Below are positions 16,468-25,619 of a stretch of DNA of 63,523 nt, one piece after another. Position numbers and translations under genes: made by a program. The notes under the pieces are model-generated. The model had not been told where the DNA came from. It searched no databases and was given only the letters and a program-made list of their open reading frames with translations. Numbering within the stretch: the first letter of the stretch is position 1; each line of letters begins with the position of its first letter. The DNA comes from Kitasatospora sp. DSM 101779. GTDB taxonomy: Bacteria > Actinomycetota > Actinomycetes > Streptomycetales > Streptomycetaceae. The DNA is taken from the NCBI RefSeq assembly GCF_025655475.1, contig NZ_JAHTIK010000001.1, forward strand, positions 8,019,265-8,082,787, written 5' to 3'.

Positions 16468-16756
16468 TCCCGTGGCCTGCGCCCCCCGGGCCGACCACGT
16501 CTGGTGGTGCCCGGAGGCGGTGCGGGCCCGTTTCGGCCGGCCGGCGCGCTGGTCGTCCTTCCGTGCGGTGACCACGGGTGTCGGGGTGTGGCGCTCGCCC
16601 GGCTGTCGAATCTGGTGGGGGTGTTGCTGTCGGCGGAGGTCGGTGGTGACGGAGTCGGTGACGGTGTCAGCCGGTGGGCGGCCGGTGCGCACGGGTTGGC
16701 GGGCACCTCGGTGAGGAACGACTTCGAGCCGTACGTTCCGGGCTCGCTCCTCCGGA

Positions 16757-17143
16757 TCACGTGGCCGGCGGGAGGGCGAACGGGTCCTCGGGCAGGAAGC
16801 AGCCGTAGCCCTGCAACGTCGAGGGGTCGTCGAAGACGAGCTGCGTGAGCTCGCCGGCGGGGGAGAGGCCGTCCGGGCGGTCCGCGGCCGGCAGGCCGGG
16901 GCCTCCGGGTGGAGCGGGGTGCGGTTCGGCCGTGAGCCGCCCGAACCGCTCCAGCAGAACGAACACGGCGTCACGGACGTCCTGGACGTACTCGGCGGCC
17001 GTCTCCTCGGTGGCATCGGGGGTGAGTTCGCGGTGGGCCGCGCGGGCCGCGGCCAGGAACCGCTCCGGATCGGCGATCACCACGTCCTGGCGCGTGCGCA
17101 CGCTGACCACCATGCCTGCAGTCGGCACCATCGGCTCATCCAC
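16757..17143 (-). CDS. Small acidic hypothetical protein
   Basis: 128 residues, acidic, no membrane segment. The middle (PERFLAAARAAHRELTPDATEETAAEYVQDVRDAVFVLLERFG) is helical; the end STLQGYGCFLPEDPFALPP is well formed. The start is uncertain: neither ATG 17143 nor the internal ATG at 17113 has a clear ribosome site. No family recognised. Confidence 0.6.
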   Translation of the reverse strand: MDEPMVPTAGMVVSVRTRQDVVIADPERFLAAARAAHRELTPDATEETAAEYVQDVRDAVFVLLERFGRLTAEPHPAPPGGPGLPAADRPDGLSPAGELTQLVFDDPSTLQGYGCFLPEDPFALPPAT

Positions 17144-17325
17144 CGGATCAAGATACTCACGTCGCCCGGCCCGCCGAGCGCACCACGCTTCACCTGCGCC
17201 CCGGCCGCGCGCCTGCGCCGGTGGGCCAGGGTCCTGCGCCGAGGCCCGTCCCCGTGGCGCCGCGGGTGCGGGAGCGCCGCGGCAGGGGCCGGAGTTGGCC
17301 GGTTATCGACCCTGCACGCCCAGTG

Positions 17326-17703
17326 ATGGTGAATGATCACAGCGTGAGCGTGTGGTGGGTGCGGCGCAGGGACGATCTGCTGGCACAACTGGCTGTCCTG
17401 TTGGTGTACTTCGGTGCGGATCTGCTGGAGGATCCCGGCACCGGCGAACTAGCACGCACCGCGGAGGCTCTGGCGGGGGAGTACCGGGTGAGTGACCGGG
17501 GCGAGGGGATCCGCCGCGCGGCCGCTCTCCTGGACGAGGTCGCGGCCCACCTGCAGGCGGCCGACCGCTTCCGCGGCACCCTGCTGCCCGTCGTCAACCG
17601 CCACCTGCGCTGCGCCGTTGCTCTGCTGGTGCGTTCGCGCGCCGGCCTGGAGACGGTGGCCGTGACCGGCGGGAGGAGCCCGCGGGCCGAGGCGGCCCGG
17701 TAG
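17326..17703 (+). CDS. Hypothetical helical protein
   Basis: 125 residues from ATG 17326; the frame is open upstream to 17221 but that part is Arg/Pro-rich and non-coding in style. The protein is leucine/alanine-rich (DDLLAQLAVLLVYFGADLLEDPG, later RRAAALLDEVAAHLQAADRFRGTLLPVVNRHLRCAVALL) and probably all-helical and soluble. No family recognised and no strong ribosome site. Confidence 0.5.
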   Translation: MVNDHSVSVWWVRRRDDLLAQLAVLLVYFGADLLEDPGTGELARTAEALAGEYRVSDRGEGIRRAAALLDEVAAHLQAADRFRGTLLPVVNRHLRCAVALLVRSRAGLETVAVTGGRSPRAEAAR

Positions 17704-18043
17704 CCGTCCTGCCCTGCGCGCTCGTCCCGCTCGACCGGCCGGGTGGGCACTGCGCGCCGTCCGGGCGCGGTGTTGACGGGATGTCGGCGGAGACGTGGGC
17801 GGCTCGCCGGGGCACGTGGTCGGCCGACTGCCGCCGTGAGCCCCGCCGGGAGGGGCCGGTGCAGGCAGCCCTGATCGGCCCGCGCAGGTGCGTCGCCGAC
17901 CGCAACCCGCCCGGGAATCGCCGGTGGTGTCTTCTCCTGCGGCGGCGCTCTTCGGGTCAGCGGTCTGGACCATCGAGTGCACTCCAGCGTCCAAACTTCT
18001 GCCCGCAGACCCCAGTTGGCGGCCCGTGAGAGGAGAATTCGGC

Positions 18044-18145
18044 ATGCAGTACCGCACGGTCGGCACGGACCCGAGGACCCGCCGCGAGGTCAGTGTGCTC
18101 AGCCTCGGCGCCATGCTGATGGGAACGCTGACCGACGAGGGTCCG
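18044..18145 (+). pseudogene. Truncated aldo/keto reductase (first ~34 residues)
   Basis: A good ribosome site (AGGAG, then ATG at 18044) starts a reading frame beginning MQYRTVGTDPRTRREVSVLS and running on as LGAMLMGTLTDE. This is the first strand and helix of actinomycete aldo/keto reductases. After TDE the family similarity stops abruptly and the frame continues into Arg/Pro-rich nonsense, so nearly 90% of the enzyme is gone. Read as a deletion breakpoint near 18145. Confidence 0.7.
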
Positions 18146-18232
18146 ATTCAACAAGTCAGGTGGCTCAGACGTGGGAGGCCACGCGGCAGCCAGCCGCGCC
18201 CTACCCACAAGCCCGGTCCCTTCAGGGCCGGG

Positions 18233-18883
18233 TCAAGTCGACTCGTGGCGCGCGACACCGCGATCGGGCGCGCTCATGTCGCCCGTGCCGGGCGTGCCGT
18301 CGGCCAGCCCGTAGCGCAGGTACACGGTGCCGTTCGGGCTGGCCGTGGGCGGTTCGAGAAGAGTGACGTTCGTGGGGACCGCGCCGCCGTCGAACACCTT
18401 CTTCCCGACACCGAGCACGATCGGGTGGACCCAGAGATCGAGACGGTCGAAGAGCTTCTCGCGCAGGAGGGTCTGCACCAGGTTCAGGCTCCCGACGACC
18501 TTCACGTGCTCGTGCCGGTCACGGATCTCGCGCACCGCGCCGGTCAGGTCGGGGCCGAGGTGCACGGATCCGACCCACGAGAGGTCGGGCCTGCCGCGGG
18601 AGGCCACGTACTTCGGGACGCTGTTGAAGAGCGTGGCGATCTCGTTGTCCTCGCCGCCCTCCTGGTGCGGCCAGTAGGCGGCGAAGATGTCGTACGTCCG
18701 CCGGCCGAGGAGGAGGGCGTCCGTGTCCTCGTACGCGGCACCGATCTGCGCACCGGCGACCTCGTCCAGCAGGGGTGCCTGCCAGCCGCCGAACGGGAAC
18801 CCGACCGGGTCCTCGTCGGGGCCGCCCGGCGCCTGCCCGACGAGGTCGAGGGTGGCGAACAGCTCGATGTGGATGAGGCCCAT
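18233..18883 (-). CDS. Dihydrofolate reductase family protein (RibD C-terminal-like)
   Basis: 216 residues from ATG 18883 with GGGAG 6 bases upstream. Typical features: GLIHIELFATLDLVGQAPGG, LLLGRRTYDIFAAYWP, the NADPH-site VVGSLNLVQTLLREKLFDRL and DLWVHPIVLGVGKKVFDGG. These proteins share the DHFR/RibD reductase fold but usually do not reduce folate; the substrate is unknown. Tail-to-tail with the aldo/keto reductase fragment, with a weak hairpin at 18211-18233. The C terminus is extended by ~20 polar residues. Confidence 0.9.
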   Translation of the reverse strand: MGLIHIELFATLDLVGQAPGGPDEDPVGFPFGGWQAPLLDEVAGAQIGAAYEDTDALLLGRRTYDIFAAYWPHQEGGEDNEIATLFNSVPKYVASRGRPDLSWVGSVHLGPDLTGAVREIRDRHEHVKVVGSLNLVQTLLREKLFDRLDLWVHPIVLGVGKKVFDGGAVPTNVTLLEPPTASPNGTVYLRYGLADGTPGTGDMSAPDRGVARHEST

Positions 18884-18966
18884 GTCGTGCTCCCGGTGAT
18901 CGGTCGGCTCGGCCGGAGGGGCGGACCTGCGGGGTCCGCAACCCGTCGCCGCGACGGCACCCGGCT

Positions 18967-19215
18967 TCACGCGGTGCGACCAGGCACCGTGACGTTTGCG
19001 CGGTCAGCGTCCTCCGACTCCCTGCGGTAGGCCTCGGCAGATTCGCCGCGCGCCTTGAGCGCGAAGGTCGACGGCTTCGCCTCCGCCGCGGCCGAACCCT
19101 GCTGGAAGCGGTCCGCGCCGCGGCCTCGGTGGCGACGAGCTCCGGGTCCGGCCCGACGTCGACCGCCGAGAGCTTGTCCCGCTGGTCCGGTTGCAGGCCG
19201 GGCGCCGGGCCGCGC
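18967..19215 (-). pseudogene. Frameshifted helicase-associated-domain remnant
   Basis: Two reverse frames together read as one protein: first PGLQPDQRDKLSAVDVGPDP and ELVATEAAA, then after a shift DRFQQGSAAAEAKPSTFALK and ARGESAEAYRRE, to a stop at 18967. The arrangement resembles the helicase-associated repeats at the C terminus of large Streptomyces helicases. No start or upstream domains remain. Family assignment is by memory of the pattern. Confidence 0.4.
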
Positions 19216-19336
19216 ACCCACCCGCAGGAGTGGAAGTCGGCGGCATCGCTGTCGTTTGACCGTTCGGATCGTGCCAGGGTCGCGATAACCGTTTGGCGGC
19301 TTATTCACCCGGGTTGCTTGCGAGAACACTCTTCGC

Positions 19337-20908
19337 ATGGCAACGAACAGAATGGTCCCCCTCCCGGGGAGCAAGCGGGCACCGGCCATGGACGCCCGCC
19401 GCGTGGGAGCCGTGGACGAATCCGACCCCATCGACATCACCCTCGTCCTGCGCCGCCGAGCCGAGATCCCCGACGACCTGATCGAGGGCTCGGCCACCAT
19501 CAGCCGACAGGAGCTGGCCGAGCGCTACGGCGCCGATCCGGCCGACATCGACCTCGTCCGGCGGGCCGTGCAGGAGCACGGGCTGCACCTGATCGAGGCC
19601 GACCCGGCCACCCGCCGGGTCAAGGTCCGCGGGACGCTGTCCCAGCTCCGGAACCTGGCCGACCCGGAGTCGCTCGACCTGGTCGAGAGCCGTGACCCGG
19701 CCACCGGCCGGATGGTCGAGCACCGCCACCGCGAGGGCGAGCTGCGGATCCCCGCCGACTGGCAGAACGTCGTGGTCGCGGTGCTCGGGATGGACGACCG
19801 CCCCCAGGCCCGCCCCCACATCCACCGGCTGAAGCCGGCCGCCGCCCACCGGAGCTACACCCCGGTGGAGCTCGGCAAGATCTACCGATTCCCGCCCAAC
19901 ACCGACGGCAGCGGCCAGACGCTCGCCATCCTCGAACTGGGCGGCGGCTTCACCCAGGCGGACCTGGACACGTACTTCTCCGGCCTCGGCATCAGCCCGA
20001 CCCCCAGCGTGACGGCGGTCGGCGTCGACGGCGGCAGCAACAGCCCGGAGGGCGACCCCAACGGCCCGGACGGGGAGGTCCTCCTCGACATCGAGGTCGC
20101 CGGAGCGCTCGCGCCCCGCGCCCGCCAGGTCGTCTACTTCGCCCCCAACACCGACCAGGGGTTCGCCGACGCGCTCAGCGCCGCAGTACACGCCACCCCG
20201 ACCCCCACCGCGGTCAGCATCAGCTGGGGCCTGAACGAGGAGCGGTGGACCATGCAGGGCCGGGCCGTCTTCGACGACGCCCTGGCCGACGCTGCGGCCC
20301 TCGGCGTCACCGTCTGCGTCGCGGCCGGGGACAACGGCAGCAGTGACGGTGAGAGCGACGGACTGCCGCACACCGACTACCCGGCCGCCAGCCCCCGGAC
20401 GCTGGCCTGTGGCGGCACCCGCCTGGACGCCGACCCGGCCACCGGCAAGATCACCTCTGAGCGGGTGTGGAACAACGGCCCGCGATCGGCCTCCGGAGGC
20501 GGTGTCAGCAAGTTCTACAAGCAGCCGCCGTGGCAGGCCGACGTGGGTGTTCCCAACGGTTCCCACCCGTCTCCGCTCCGCGGGGTCCCGGACGTCGCCG
20601 CCGACGCCGACCCCGGCACCGGCTACAAGGTGCTGATCGACGGCCAGAGCACGGTCATCGGCGGGACGAGCGCGGTGGCGCCGCTGTGGGCCGCGCTCGC
20701 CTGCCGACTCTCCGAGGCGCTCGGCCGCCCGCTCGGCCTGCTGCAACCGCTGCTCTACGACGGTGCGACGGCCGGCACGAGCCCGGCCGGATTCCGCGAC
20801 ATCACTCAGGGCGACATCGGCGCCTTCAAGGCCGGCCCCGGGTGGGACGCCTGCACCGGCCTCGGAGTGCCGGACGGCACCGAACTGCTCGCACGTCTGC
20901 AGGCCTGA
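19337..20908 (+). CDS. S53 family peptidase (sedolisin/kumamolisin type)
   Basis: 523 residues. An N-terminal pro-domain (about 25-175: VLRRRAEIPDD, later ISRQELAERYGADPADIDLV) precedes a catalytic domain opening with YTPVELGKIYRFPPNTDGSG. The S53 Glu-Asp-Ser set is present: Glu247 and Asp251 in GEVLLDIEVAG, oxyanion Asp332 in AAGDNGSSDG, nucleophile Ser445 in GGTSAVAPLW. The C-terminal calcium site region DITQGDIGAFKAGPGWDACTG is intact. An acid endopeptidase activated by self-cleavage is expected. No standard signal peptide is visible at the annotated start. Followed by a terminator; single-gene unit. Confidence 0.94.
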   Translation: MATNRMVPLPGSKRAPAMDARRVGAVDESDPIDITLVLRRRAEIPDDLIEGSATISRQELAERYGADPADIDLVRRAVQEHGLHLIEADPATRRVKVRGTLSQLRNLADPESLDLVESRDPATGRMVEHRHREGELRIPADWQNVVVAVLGMDDRPQARPHIHRLKPAAAHRSYTPVELGKIYRFPPNTDGSGQTLAILELGGGFTQADLDTYFSGLGISPTPSVTAVGVDGGSNSPEGDPNGPDGEVLLDIEVAGALAPRARQVVYFAPNTDQGFADALSAAVHATPTPTAVSISWGLNEERWTMQGRAVFDDALADAAALGVTVCVAAGDNGSSDGESDGLPHTDYPAASPRTLACGGTRLDADPATGKITSERVWNNGPRSASGGGVSKFYKQPPWQADVGVPNGSHPSPLRGVPDVAADADPGTGYKVLIDGQSTVIGGTSAVAPLWAALACRLSEALGRPLGLLQPLLYDGATAGTSPAGFRDITQGDIGAFKAGPGWDACTGLGVPDGTELLARLQA

Positions 20909-20929
20909 GGCCTCAACGGGCCGGCGGCA

Positions 20930-20973
20930 GTCCGCAGGTGGCGTCCTCCGCAAGGAGCGCGCCACCTGCGGAC
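20930..20973. terminator. Terminator hairpin after the S53 peptidase
   Basis: A 14-bp perfect outer stem (GTCCGCAGGTGGCG and complement) surrounds an inner CTCC-GCAA-GGAG hairpin, 22 bp past the peptidase stop. Confidence 0.8.
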
Positions 20974-21197
20974 GCCCCCCGGCCCAGCCGCCTCCGCGCG
21001 CCCCGTCGATCGTTTCCACCGCCTACCCCGGTGCCCGCGCAGTCCGCGATGCCGACACGGCGTGCCGAGCGGCCCGCCCGCCGTCGGCCCCCTGATGGCC
21101 GTTGGTCGGCGGGCCCCGGCACCCACCAGGCCGGCCCCGCCGCACCGAGGGTCGCACACACCCACCACCGCCCCGCACCGTACGGCCGCCGGTTCCG

Positions 21198-21875
21198 TTG
21201 CGCAGTTCGCCCGCGCCGTACCTGCCCGCCGGCGTGCTGTTGTGTGTCGGCCTGCTGGCCGCCGGCGGCTACCACTGGGCGACCCGGACGATGCGCAGCG
21301 GCGCGGACGGCCGCCGGATCGTGCATCGGGCCCGCCGGACAGTGGTGGTGGCCGTTCCGCTGTTGGTGCTGGGCTTCCTCGCCGGGTTCGAGGTGATCGG
21401 CGCAGGCCCGATGGGTACCCCGTTGCTCCTGGGCGGAGCGCTGCTGGTGGTGGTGCTGGCCCGGTTGCTGGCCGTCCGAGAGGGCGGTGCACCGTATCCG
21501 CTGACCGGGGAGCGGGCGGCGCCGGGCATCAGTGTGGCGCTGATCGTGCTCTGTTCGTTCCGGGCCGCCGGCGGCTTCGCCCACCAGAAGGGAACGGCCG
21601 ACGCCCGGTGGCTGGCCGACAACCTCGCCCTGTGTCCGGCGGTGGTGCTCGACACCACGGAACGGCTGTACCTCCAGTGGCCCGGAGTGGAGGAGTGGAC
21701 GCTGCCGGATGCCGGGGCGGGCCAGTGCTTCCGCTACCGCTACCGCGGTGTGCGGCTGCTGGCACAGGCCGACAATCGGATGTTCCTGATCCCGCGGGAC
21801 GGGACCTGGGAGGACGGCAACGTCCTGATCCTCCCGGTGGACGCCAGTGTGCGGATCGCATTCCACCCGGGCTGA
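21198..21875 (+). CDS. Membrane protein of unknown function
   Basis: Placed from TTG 21198 (225 residues) because the sequence upstream to ATG 21102 is Pro/Arg-rich and non-coding in style; no good ribosome site settles the start. Four hydrophobic helices in the first ~125 residues (AGVLLCVGLLAAGGY; VVVAVPLLVLGFLAGFEV; LLLGGALLVVVLARLLAV; ISVALIVLCSFRAAGGF) are followed by a ~100-residue polar domain with WLADNLALCPAVVLDTTERLYLQW and a second Cys in GQCFRYRYRG. That domain is probably outside the membrane and may hold a disulfide. No family recognised. Confidence 0.6.
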   Translation: MRSSPAPYLPAGVLLCVGLLAAGGYHWATRTMRSGADGRRIVHRARRTVVVAVPLLVLGFLAGFEVIGAGPMGTPLLLGGALLVVVLARLLAVREGGAPYPLTGERAAPGISVALIVLCSFRAAGGFAHQKGTADARWLADNLALCPAVVLDTTERLYLQWPGVEEWTLPDAGAGQCFRYRYRGVRLLAQADNRMFLIPRDGTWEDGNVLILPVDASVRIAFHPG

Positions 21876-21977
21876 CCCGGCGCCGAACCCGGGCGCGCCC
21901 GAGCGGCCCGGGACGAGACGACCCGTCGCAACCACCGCAAGCAGGCGACCTGCCCCCGTAGGACGTTCGGCTCCACC

Positions 21978-22781
21978 ATGGTCGGCTTCACGGCCGGCAC
22001 GGTCTTCGAACCGAGCCGGGTCCGGCTCGCCCTGCCCACCGCGCAGGCAGGCCTGGGCCGTCGCCCCCTGCGCACCTTCGCCGCCCGGTTCGGGCACGGT
22101 CTGCTCGGCGGATCCGTCATGGGCATCGGATGCGCGTGCGCGCTCACCCTGGAGCGCGCACTGTATCTGGCGAGCCCACTCACCGACCCGCGCGTGATCG
22201 AGGGCACTCTGATCAACATGGTGTGCCTCGGACTGACCTTCGGCACCGCCGCAGGTCTGGTGTTCGGCCTGCTGGCCGCACTCGAAGCGCCGGTCGACGT
22301 CACCTCGGCGGCCACCCCGGTCAGTCTGCTGTCCTCGAACCGGGCGACGGCGGCCCGGCAGGTCCTCGTCCTGGCCACCACGCTCACGGTGGCGATCACC
22401 CTCGGCGGGCGCCTGGTGGTGGAACTGCTCCAGGGCCCGCTGGGCCCGCTCAGGTGGGGTCTGGTGGACGGCCTGTTCATCGGTGCGGTCGGCGGTCTCG
22501 GCGGCGCCCTCTCCTACGTGCTCGCCTTCACCGCCTGGGGGCAGTGGGTCGTGCTCACACGTGTCCTGCTGCCCCTGACCGGCAAGCTTCCCTGGGACCC
22601 GGCCGCCTTCCTCGACGACGCCTACCGGCGCGGGGTCCTGCGCCAGACCGGCGCGGTGTACCAGTTCCGCCACGTCCGGCTGCAACACCACCTCGGCCGC
22701 ACCTACCGCCGCCGGCACGACCGCTTCGCACCAGCCGCCTTTCCGCCGCGCGGACCGGCGCCCCGAAGCACCGAAGCGTGA
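21978..22781 (+). CDS. Orphan C-terminal membrane domain of a NACHT-type NTPase
   Basis: 267 residues with several hydrophobic helices (HGLLGGSVMGIGCACALT, LINMVCLGLTFGTAAGLVFG, RQVLVLATTLTVAITLGGRL, GLFIGAVGGLGGALSYVLAF) ending in WGQWVVLTRVLLPLTGKLPW, FLDDAYRRGVLRQTGAVYQF and RHVRLQHHL. That ending is the familiar C terminus of large Streptomyces NACHT or AAA-type NTPases with a membrane-embedded tail. Here the whole NTPase part is absent. It may be a decayed remnant or a stand-alone membrane module. The start has no clear ribosome site. Family recognised from memory. Confidence 0.6.
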   Translation: MVGFTAGTVFEPSRVRLALPTAQAGLGRRPLRTFAARFGHGLLGGSVMGIGCACALTLERALYLASPLTDPRVIEGTLINMVCLGLTFGTAAGLVFGLLAALEAPVDVTSAATPVSLLSSNRATAARQVLVLATTLTVAITLGGRLVVELLQGPLGPLRWGLVDGLFIGAVGGLGGALSYVLAFTAWGQWVVLTRVLLPLTGKLPWDPAAFLDDAYRRGVLRQTGAVYQFRHVRLQHHLGRTYRRRHDRFAPAAFPPRGPAPRSTEA

Positions 22782-22946
22782 CACCGGCCGGGCGCGGAAG
22801 CCCGGACAGCAGAGCCCTCGATGACGGCCGGTCACCTGTGGCCGGTGGCATGGCCTGTCCCGCGGACCGCACAGGACGCCAGCATCTGAAGGACCCGGCC
22901 CGCGGCGCGCCACCGTGCCACGGGCGCCCTCCGGTGAAGGAGCCCG

Positions 22947-24074
22947 ATGAAGTCCCTCCGTTCGAGCGCCGCCGGCGCGGCCCTGATCCTCGCCGCCCTG
23001 GCGGGCATCGGCCCGGCCAACGCCGCCGCGCCGACCGCCGCCGCGCCGACCGCCGCCGCGCCCGTCGCCAGCACCTCCCCCTCGGCCCTCCCCGGCTTCG
23101 CCGACGGCTACGGACTGACCGTGGTCCCCGAGGCCACCGAGGTGCACTCCGCCACCGACTTCACGATCACCGTCACCACGAAGCAGCTCGCCGGCCGCCA
23201 CCGGATCCGCATCCTGCTTCCCAGCGGCTACGCCGCCGACTCCGGCCGGCGGTGGCCGGTCACCTACTTCCTGCACGGCGGCGGCGGCACCGTGGACGAC
23301 GTCGCGGCCGCCCCGGCATTGCGGTCGGACTCGATGATCACCGTCGTGCCGGACGGCGGCCTGAAGGGCTGGTACGCCGACTGGGTCATGCAGAACACCG
23401 CCCTGGGCGCCGCGAACTGGCAGACCTTCCACACCCGGCAGGTGGTCCCGTTCATCGACGCCAACCTGCGCACGGTTCCCGACCGGTCGCACCGTGCGGT
23501 CGTCGGCCTGTCGATGGGCGGCTACGGCGCACTGCGCTATGCCGAAGCCCGACCCGACCTGTTCGGCCGTGTCGCGTCCCTGTCCGGAGGTATCGACCTC
23601 GGCATGGCCGAGATCCGAGCGGCCGTCCTCGCCACCGAGCTCAACCTCACCGGCGCCTGGTGCGCAGTCAGTACCTCCACCCCGTCCGGCACCGGTCGGT
23701 GCACCGGCTACGGCGCCTACGTGGACAGTGACGCGATCTTCGGCTCCCCGTACCCGATCTTCGGCGCGGACCACATCTGGAACGAGGTCGACCCCGCCGC
23801 CGCCACCAACCTGGCCCGCCTCGCCGGCACGGACATCACGCTCTACACGGGCAATCAGGGGCCGATCGACCACTACACCGAGATCGCCTCCGCCACCGTG
23901 AAGACCCGCCTGGACCAACTGGGCATCCCGAGTCGGTACGTCGACTACGGCAACGGGTCCTCGCTCGCCCCCGGCTGCGACGGGAGCCACACCTACGGCT
24001 GCTGGGCGCCCGCCCTGGCCGACTACGTTCCCCGACTCGCCGCCGCCTTCGCCGCCGCGGACCAGGCGAACTGA
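22947..24074 (+). CDS. Secreted esterase (FrmB/mycolyltransferase-like alpha/beta hydrolase)
   Basis: 375 residues, GAAGGAG before the ATG. A Sec signal peptide (MKSLRSSAAGAALILAALAG, cleavage after about residue 27) is followed by an APTAA tandem. The esterase domain has the oxyanion region VTYFLHGGGGTVDD, nucleophile Ser189 in GLSMGGYGALRYAE and a C-terminal SRYVDYGNGSSLAPGCDGSH whose His may complete the triad. The antigen-85/FrmB esterase family hydrolyses or transfers acyl groups outside the cell. Four cysteines (WCAVS, GRCTG, GCDGS, GCWAP) could form disulfides. Confidence 0.9.
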   Translation: MKSLRSSAAGAALILAALAGIGPANAAAPTAAAPTAAAPVASTSPSALPGFADGYGLTVVPEATEVHSATDFTITVTTKQLAGRHRIRILLPSGYAADSGRRWPVTYFLHGGGGTVDDVAAAPALRSDSMITVVPDGGLKGWYADWVMQNTALGAANWQTFHTRQVVPFIDANLRTVPDRSHRAVVGLSMGGYGALRYAEARPDLFGRVASLSGGIDLGMAEIRAAVLATELNLTGAWCAVSTSTPSGTGRCTGYGAYVDSDAIFGSPYPIFGADHIWNEVDPAAATNLARLAGTDITLYTGNQGPIDHYTEIASATVKTRLDQLGIPSRYVDYGNGSSLAPGCDGSHTYGCWAPALADYVPRLAAAFAAADQAN

Positions 24075-24209
24075 CGGGTCGCCAGAGGCCGGTCCCCGAC
24101 TCCTCGCCCGGCGCGCCGTCCCAACGGCTCGAACGCGTGATCGAGAGAGTGCCGAGCGGAGCCCGGCTCACCCACCGACCAACAGTCCCCAGATCAAGGA
24201 GAACCTCCA

Positions 24210-25337
24210 GTGAAGCAGCGCATGAAGCGGCTCCCGGCTCTCGTCGCCGCGGCGGCCGCGTCGCTCGTCCTACTGCCGTCGTCGGCCCAGGCGCAGACCA
24301 GCGGCGACCACGCCGGCACGCTGGCCGCCCTGAAGACCTTCCAGGCCGCCGCCGGCCCCGGGGCCGCCATCAACGCCGGCGACGCCACCAACTCCTACAG
24401 CCTCGCCGTGGGCACCGGCACGATCAACGCCAACCTCCCGATCCTGCCCACCGACCACTTCAGGATCGGCAGCCAGACCAAGACCCTCACCGCGACGGCG
24501 GTGCTGCAGCTCGTCGACGAAGGCAAGGTCGTGCTCGACACCCCGATCGAGACCTATCTGCCGGGCGTCGTCGACGGCAACGGCTACCACGGCGACACCA
24601 TCACGGTCCGTCAGCTGCTCCAGCACTCCAGCGGTATACCGGCCAACGATCCCCCCAACCCGCAGGCGAGCCCGGACGGCACCTACACCCTCGCCGCACT
24701 CGTCCGGGACGGGCTCGGCCACCCGCCCGCCTCGGCGCCCGGCACCACGTTCGCCTACTCCAACACCAACTACGAGATCCTCGGTCTGCTCATCGAGCGC
24801 ATCACCGGCCTGCCCGTCCGCCAGGTGATCACCAACCGGATCATCGAGCCGCTGGACCTCACCGGCACCAGTTTCCCCGCCGCCGGCGACCGCACCGTAC
24901 CCACCCCGGCCGTGCACGGCTACCACGGCATCAGGATCGGCATCTTCAACCTCTGGACCGACCTGGGGACGGCCCTGGAGCCGTCGATCTACAGCACCTC
25001 CGGCGCCATGATCTCGACCCTCCGGGACGTCACCGCCTTCGACCAGGCGCTGATGGGCGGCCGGCTGCTCTCACCGGCGACCCTCGCCGAGATGAAGAAG
25101 ACCGTCGCCGTCGGCGGTGGTCTCTCCTACGGCCTCGGAGTCGCTGCCCACACCCTGCCGTGCGGCGGCGCGGCCTGGGGCCACGACGGCATAGTGAACG
25201 GCTACTACAGCGAGACCCTGGTCACCGAGGACGGCCGCCACGCCTCCGTGGTGACCAACGCCCACCTCGCGACCAACGCGCCCATCGCGCAGATGTACAA
25301 CCTGCTGGACACCGCCCTCTGCGAAGCCACGCCGTAG
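24210..25337 (+). CDS. Secreted serine hydrolase (class C beta-lactamase / DD-carboxypeptidase family)
   Basis: 375 residues, GTG start with AAGGAG upstream and a Sec signal peptide ending near SSAQAQ (residue 29). Catalytic motifs of penicillin-recognising enzymes: SxxK as GSQTK (Ser88, Lys91), YxN as YSN (Tyr183-Asn185), and HDG (325-327) in place of KTG, usual for the esterase/EstB-like and R61-like group. Probably a D-alanyl-D-alanine carboxypeptidase or esterase acting outside the membrane. A strong terminator follows 9 bp after the stop. Confidence 0.92.
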   Translation: MKQRMKRLPALVAAAAASLVLLPSSAQAQTSGDHAGTLAALKTFQAAAGPGAAINAGDATNSYSLAVGTGTINANLPILPTDHFRIGSQTKTLTATAVLQLVDEGKVVLDTPIETYLPGVVDGNGYHGDTITVRQLLQHSSGIPANDPPNPQASPDGTYTLAALVRDGLGHPPASAPGTTFAYSNTNYEILGLLIERITGLPVRQVITNRIIEPLDLTGTSFPAAGDRTVPTPAVHGYHGIRIGIFNLWTDLGTALEPSIYSTSGAMISTLRDVTAFDQALMGGRLLSPATLAEMKKTVAVGGGLSYGLGVAAHTLPCGGAAWGHDGIVNGYYSETLVTEDGRHASVVTNAHLATNAPIAQMYNLLDTALCEATP

Positions 25338-25346
25338 CCGGAAGAC

Positions 25347-25382
25347 GCCTGCCCAGGGGGCCGCGCGGCCCCCTGGGCAGGC
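25347..25382. terminator. Strong terminator hairpin
   Basis: A perfect 16-bp stem (GCCTGCCCAGGGGGCC and complement) with loop GCGC immediately follows the serine hydrolase gene. Confidence 0.88.
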
Positions 25383-25394
25383 ATGGCAGGCGCC

Positions 25395-25590
25395 CGGTCG
25401 ACCGAAGGCGTCGGCACCGGCCTCTGATGGAGGGGACACGACGAGGCTGCGTGTGGGGCGCTGGTCGCGCTCGCGGTCGCGGGCCTTCTCGGCGTGACGG
25501 CGGCAGGCCGGTGAGCGGCAGACCCGTCCGACCTCGGCCTCGCGGGTGAGCTCGACACCGCAGCTCGGGCAGGTCCTGACCACGGGCAGG
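25395..25590 (-). other. Possible zinc-ribbon gene remnant
   Basis: A reverse frame reads CPSCGVELTREAEVGRVC then RSPACRRHAEKARDRERDQR, a CxxC...C...C arrangement like a small zinc ribbon. Upstream it runs into a 17-bp tandem repeat; downstream it stays open through the terminator into antisense of the hydrolase gene. No natural start or stop fits, so it is probably a remnant. Confidence 0.3.
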
Positions 25591-25619
25591 TCCTGACCAC
25601 GGGCAGGTCCTGACCACGG
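25571..25619. repeat. 17-bp tandem repeat, nearly three copies
   Basis: AGGTCCTGACCACGGGC occurs at 25571-25587 and 25588-25604, with a third 15-base partial copy to 25619. The unit is not a multiple of 3, so it shifts any reading frame crossing it. Confidence 0.9.

Noticed and set aside
20913..23990. A 1025-codon reverse frame
   Set aside because: Antisense to three membrane/secreted genes with clear signal peptides and ribosome sites.
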